Below the pieces are notes generated by a model. It was given only the letters and a program-made list of their open reading frames with translations. It was not told where the DNA came from and ran no database searches. From JAOUJD01 sp963841815 (GTDB taxonomy: Bacteria; Pseudomonadota; Gammaproteobacteria; Burkholderiales; Burkholderiaceae_F), in contig CAWJEE010000009.1 in the NCBI GenBank assembly GCA_963841815.1, positions 124,001 to 188,000 of the forward strand: DNA of 64,000 nt, given 5' to 3'. Below are positions 60,588 through 64,000 of this stretch, piece after piece. How positions within the stretch are numbered: the first letter of the stretch is position 1; each line of letters begins with the position of its first letter. The position numbers were made by a program, and so were the translations under genes.

Positions 60588-62045
60588 ATGCTCGCGGTGA
60601 TCCTTTGCGGCGGCTCCGGGACCCGGCTGTGGCCGGTGTCGCGGGAAGCGATGCCAAAACCCTTCATGAAGATCGGCGCTGGCGCTTCCCTGCTGCAGCG
60701 AACAGCGACGCGCGCACGGACGCTTGGAGCGGACGACTGCCTCGTCGTCACCAATGCCGAGTACACGTTCAAGACCACGGAAGAATTTGCGGCGCTCGGC
60801 AAGCAGGGGCCCACACACGTTCAGCTTCTGCTGGAACCACTGGGACGCAACACGGCGCCCGCCATCGCCGCCGCTTGCGTGCTGATCGCCCGGCAAGGCC
60901 GGGAGGACGAACCGCTGATCATCCTGCCCGCCGATCACCTGATCCAGGACGAGCAACGATTTGCAGCGGTTGCGAAGAATGCCGCGCAGCTGGCGGCCAA
61001 GGGCCAGATCGTGCTCTTCGGCATCCAGCCGACCCTGCCGGAAACCGGGTTCGGCTACATCGAGTGTCCCGCCATCCCGAAGGGCGACCAGGCGCAGGCG
61101 GTGCGCCGCTTCGTCGAGAAACCGACGCCCGAGAAGGCGGCCGAATACCTGATGGCCGGCAACTACCTGTGGAACAGCGGGATGTTCTGTTTCACGGCCA
61201 GGACGATGCTCGCCGCCCTCGCGCAGCACGCTCCGGCGGTGCTGGTGGCCGCCCGCAACGCGGTGGAAGCCGGCCAGGAAACCGGCGGTGAGCCGCGCCG
61301 GCTGAATCTGGACCTCGATGCCTTCAAGGCCGCACCGGACATCTCGATCGACTATGCGGTGATGGAGCGCGCCTCCGGCGTGGTTGTCCTGTCCGGCGAT
61401 TTCGGCTGGAGCGACATCGGGTCGTGGAAGGCCGTGGCGGAAGAGTTCGAGCACGACGCGCACGGCAACACGACCAGCGGCGACGTCATCCTGTCCGACT
61501 GCACCAACGTCCACGTGCAGACCGAGGACCGGCTGGTGGCCGCTGTCGGCCTGAACGACGTGGTGATCGTCGATACGCCCGACGCGGTGCTGGTCTGCGA
61601 TCGGCATGCATCGCAGAAGGTGAAGGACGTCGTCAACGAGTTGAAGCGACGCGGGCACGATGCGCACAAGCTGCATCGGACCGTCGCGCGGCCCTGGGGC
61701 ACCTACACGACGCTGCAGGAAGGTCCGAACTTCAAGATCAAGCGCATCGAGGTGAAGCCGGGCGCGTCGCTCTCGCTGCAGATGCATCACCACCGCAGCG
61801 AGCACTGGGTGGTCGTCAGCGGCACCGGCAAGGTCACGGTCGAAGACAAGGTCGTGCTGCTGGCGCCGAACGAATCCACTTACGTTCCGCTCGGCGCGAG
61901 GCACCGGCTCGAGAACCCCGGACAGGTGGCGCTGATCCTGATCGAGGTCCAGTGCGGCCAGTACGTGGGGGAGGACGACATCGTGCGCTTCGACGACGTC
62001 TACGGGCGCGTGCCGGTCGCGGGCGACAAGACGCGCGCGGCCTGA
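60588..62045 (+). CDS. manC: Mannose-1-phosphate guanylyltransferase / mannose-6-phosphate isomerase
   Basis: A type II bifunctional enzyme producing GDP-mannose (485 residues). Nucleotidyltransferase motif CGGSGTRLWPVSREAMPKP at 8-26, FVEKPTPEKA in the middle, and the C-terminal isomerase cupin RPWGTYTTLQEG...LQMHHHRSEHWVVVSG. ATG at 60588. It supplies the substrate for the divergent gmd. Confidence 0.95.
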   Translation: MLAVILCGGSGTRLWPVSREAMPKPFMKIGAGASLLQRTATRARTLGADDCLVVTNAEYTFKTTEEFAALGKQGPTHVQLLLEPLGRNTAPAIAAACVLIARQGREDEPLIILPADHLIQDEQRFAAVAKNAAQLAAKGQIVLFGIQPTLPETGFGYIECPAIPKGDQAQAVRRFVEKPTPEKAAEYLMAGNYLWNSGMFCFTARTMLAALAQHAPAVLVAARNAVEAGQETGGEPRRLNLDLDAFKAAPDISIDYAVMERASGVVVLSGDFGWSDIGSWKAVAEEFEHDAHGNTTSGDVILSDCTNVHVQTEDRLVAAVGLNDVVIVDTPDAVLVCDRHASQKVKDVVNELKRRGHDAHKLHRTVARPWGTYTTLQEGPNFKIKRIEVKPGASLSLQMHHHRSEHWVVVSGTGKVTVEDKVVLLAPNESTYVPLGARHRLENPGQVALILIEVQCGQYVGEDDIVRFDDVYGRVPVAGDKTRAA

Positions 62046-62400
62046 TCATTTGACGAGGGCGCCGGCACGCGACGGAGTCGCGACCTGGCGAATGGGCGAC
62101 CGGTGAGCGGTGGTCCAGTTCAACGAGTCAGGACCCAAGCCGATGGCCCCCTTTCCAGAAGCGGCCAGGCCCGCGTTCTCATAAGGACCGATTCCTGACG
62201 GTGCATGGACACTTCGAGGCCGCTCTCTACGCTCAGCGGACGACCGCACCGATGACGGCGCCTGGAGCGGCGACCCGCTCCCGCCTTGAGCGGCAGACGA
62301 TTCTCTCTCATCGGTGATCAGCCAACCTTTCACGATCGTGGTAATGGCCGCGTAGGATAATTCCGCACCTGCTCGATCGGGCCGCGCCTTCCCGGCTTAC
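62046..62400. other. 355-bp region without a recognisable gene
   Basis: Open frames here are short and lack domain character. Base composition looks less GC-rich than the flanking manC. Possible leader or promoter for the flippase gene; no terminator after manC was found. Confidence 0.5.
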
Positions 62401-63951
62401 TTGATTGGCTTTCATGGTTTCGACCCGCATCGCTTGATCGTGCAGCCAAACGCCAATCGCGTCGGACAGGTGGGCGTACGTCGGGCCGCTCTCACCAGCC
62501 TCGCCAGCTATGGCGTCCCGGTGCTAATCAGCCTGGTCGCGATGCCAATCGCCTTTCGGATCCTGGGCGCTTCCAGTTTCGGTGTGCTTTCGATTGCCCT
62601 GCTGTCGCCGGCCCTCGCATCCAGCTTCGACTTCGGGCTTACGAGCGCAGCGCTGCGACGATTCGCTTTGGAACTTGAAGGGCGTGGCGAAGGACTCGGC
62701 CGCTCCCTGGGAAGCTACGCGCTCGCCCTCGCCGTCGCTGGTCTGCTGCTCGGGTCGGGGGTCGCGGCGACCGCACCTGTGCTTGTCGACTGGCTCGGCT
62801 TCGGACCGGTCATCGGCCGCGATGACGGTGCCGAACTTGTCCGGCTGTGCGCGCTCTGGATGGGCTTGAGTCTCGCCCTCGCGCCGCCCTCGTTGATTCT
62901 GCGGGCACGCCAGAAGTTTGGCTACCTCACAGTTGTTCAGACATTGTCGACCCTCGCGCTGTGGAGCATCGCGATCACTGTGGCCATCCGCGGCGGCAGC
63001 CTGTGGGCCATCGTCGCCTCCGCCCTGGTGATAACGGTGCTTTCGTTCGGAGCCTGTCTCTTGCTGGCGCAACGCGAGGTTCCGGCCGGGACGCGCCTTG
63101 CCTGCGACATGGGCATGCTGCGACGCGAAGCGCGTTTCTCGTCAGGAATGTTCGTCGCGCAGCTATCCACGGCGCTCGCGTTTCAACTCGACCGGGCGAT
63201 CGTCTCTGCCCTCGCGTCGCCCGCGACCGCCGGCATCTATGCGCTCTGCGTCGGGGTTGCAAACAAGTCGCTGTTCGCGATCGGAGCGCTCACGAGTTTC
63301 GCCTTCCCTCGCGTCGCCGCGATGCGCGGTCAGGGCGCCGCAGCCGAGGTCGGCGAACTGCTCCAGGTAGTGCTGCGGGTTGCACTGGTGCTGATCGCTC
63401 CCATCGTTGTTCCCGCGGTATTGTTGTCCGCTCCGTTCCTGAGCCTCTGGTTGGGAAACGCGAGCGGCGATGCCGTGCAGTTGATGCAGTTTCTATGGCT
63501 CGGCTATGCGATCGCCGCGGTTTGCGCGCCTGCCACTCACGTGATCACCGGCACCGGGACATCCCGCCTGGCAGCGATGTTTGCCTGGGTGACCGCCATC
63601 CTCCTGATGTCGGGCATGTACCTGCTCATTCCGCCGCTCGGCATGCTGGGCGCAGGCATTGCGAACCTGATCGCGATGTCATCCGCCCTCATATTCATGA
63701 CGTTGGTTCGCCGACGATTCCCGGCCCCCTCGGATCCGAAGGCACGAAGCCTCTTCTTCGGCATCGCAGTTGGGTGCGCGGCTCAGCTTGCGTTCCTGCT
63801 TTTCTTTCTCCCTCTCGTAAATGGGTGGCTGGGTTTCGTACTCGTAGGCACGGGAAGCCTGGTGATCTATCAGGCGGTTCGCTGGGCGCTCGGCGCCCTC
63901 TCATCTGAAGAGCGCCGTCTGATACATTCAATCTCGATGCGGCTGCGCTAA
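62401..63951 (+). CDS. Polysaccharide flippase, Wzx/MATE-like
   Basis: A 500-516 residue membrane protein with about 12-14 hydrophobic segments. The first block, LASYGVPVLISLVAMPIAFR..LGASSFGVLS, is typical of Wzx O-unit flippases. It probably moves undecaprenyl-linked sugar units across the inner membrane. The start is uncertain: TTG at 62401, TTG at 62434 or GTG at 62440; no clear ribosome site decides. Codon usage is less GC-biased than in manC, common for surface-glycan genes. It follows the GDP-rhamnose genes and probably starts a larger cluster beyond the window. Confidence 0.82.
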   Translation: MIGFHGFDPHRLIVQPNANRVGQVGVRRAALTSLASYGVPVLISLVAMPIAFRILGASSFGVLSIALLSPALASSFDFGLTSAALRRFALELEGRGEGLGRSLGSYALALAVAGLLLGSGVAATAPVLVDWLGFGPVIGRDDGAELVRLCALWMGLSLALAPPSLILRARQKFGYLTVVQTLSTLALWSIAITVAIRGGSLWAIVASALVITVLSFGACLLLAQREVPAGTRLACDMGMLRREARFSSGMFVAQLSTALAFQLDRAIVSALASPATAGIYALCVGVANKSLFAIGALTSFAFPRVAAMRGQGAAAEVGELLQVVLRVALVLIAPIVVPAVLLSAPFLSLWLGNASGDAVQLMQFLWLGYAIAAVCAPATHVITGTGTSRLAAMFAWVTAILLMSGMYLLIPPLGMLGAGIANLIAMSSALIFMTLVRRRFPAPSDPKARSLFFGIAVGCAAQLAFLLFFLPLVNGWLGFVLVGTGSLVIYQAVRWALGALSSEERRLIHSISMRLR

Positions 63952-64000
63952 GCAGACCGCGCGGAGCGTTCAGAAAGTGTCCCCCTCGAATGAAGTTTCC

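Noticed and set aside
63990..64000. Start of another gene (ATGAAGTTTCC) at the window edge
   Set aside because: Only three codons are visible and no ribosome site precedes it, so it cannot be supported.

Overview
The window is about 64 kb of very GC-rich chromosomal DNA. Gene order and protein sequences point to a betaproteobacterium, probably Burkholderiales-like: lptD-surA-pdxA-rsmA beside amgK-murU-pepP-ubiH-dusB-fis-purH-ruvC-ruvA-ruvB, then glyQ-glyS-plsC, and miaB/phoH-ybeY-corC-lnt. This assignment is an inference from remembered synteny and was not checked by a search. No plasmid, prophage, CRISPR array or complete insertion sequence was seen.

Layout. 1-3792: an oligopeptide-type ABC importer (two permeases and a double ATPase). 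4066-9858: two large TonB-dependent receptors, each with a terminator, facing a tonB-exbB-exbD-exbD-TPR operon (9955-14008). 14054-23829: DNA repair, purine, Fis/DusB, ubiquinone, aminopeptidase and MurNAc-recycling genes on the minus strand. 23928-29433: lptD, surA, pdxA and rsmA on the plus strand. 29430-34609: gloA, a YgjP-type metallohydrolase, plsC, glyS and glyQ. 34610-35338: a gene-free stretch rich in repeats. 35339-37744: a Fur-box-controlled feoA-feoB-small Cys protein operon. 37741-47514: the lnt-corC-ybeY-phoH-miaB region, interrupted by a lipoprotein and a zinc metalloprotease and ending at a tRNA. 47563-51955: thiD and a tetR-pcm-rhodanese-tolC unit behind a clear promoter/operator. 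51930-64000: waaA/waaC, galE, phosphomannomutase, pgi, rmd, gmd, manC and a Wzx-type flippase. The last group is a route from fructose-6-phosphate through GDP-mannose to GDP-rhamnose and a surface glycan.

Two things stand out. First, about 40 single-base frame breaks fall in roughly 20 genes, many of them essential; extra bases outnumber missing bases by more than two to one. This looks like insertion-biased sequencing or assembly error rather than decay, but it strongly affects how the annotation should be read. Coordinates below give the full span of each interrupted gene and say where the frame changes. Second, a twin palindromic element related to the GGGGTC-A-GACCCC class sits in frame inside waaA, an essential LPS gene, and adds about 25 residues carrying a repeated SGSDPDF/TGSDPDF peptide. 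Other notable points are a 228-bp nested hairpin between purH and ruvC, the repeat-laden region downstream of the feo genes, and a TolC homologue with a histone-like Ala/Pro/Lys tail.
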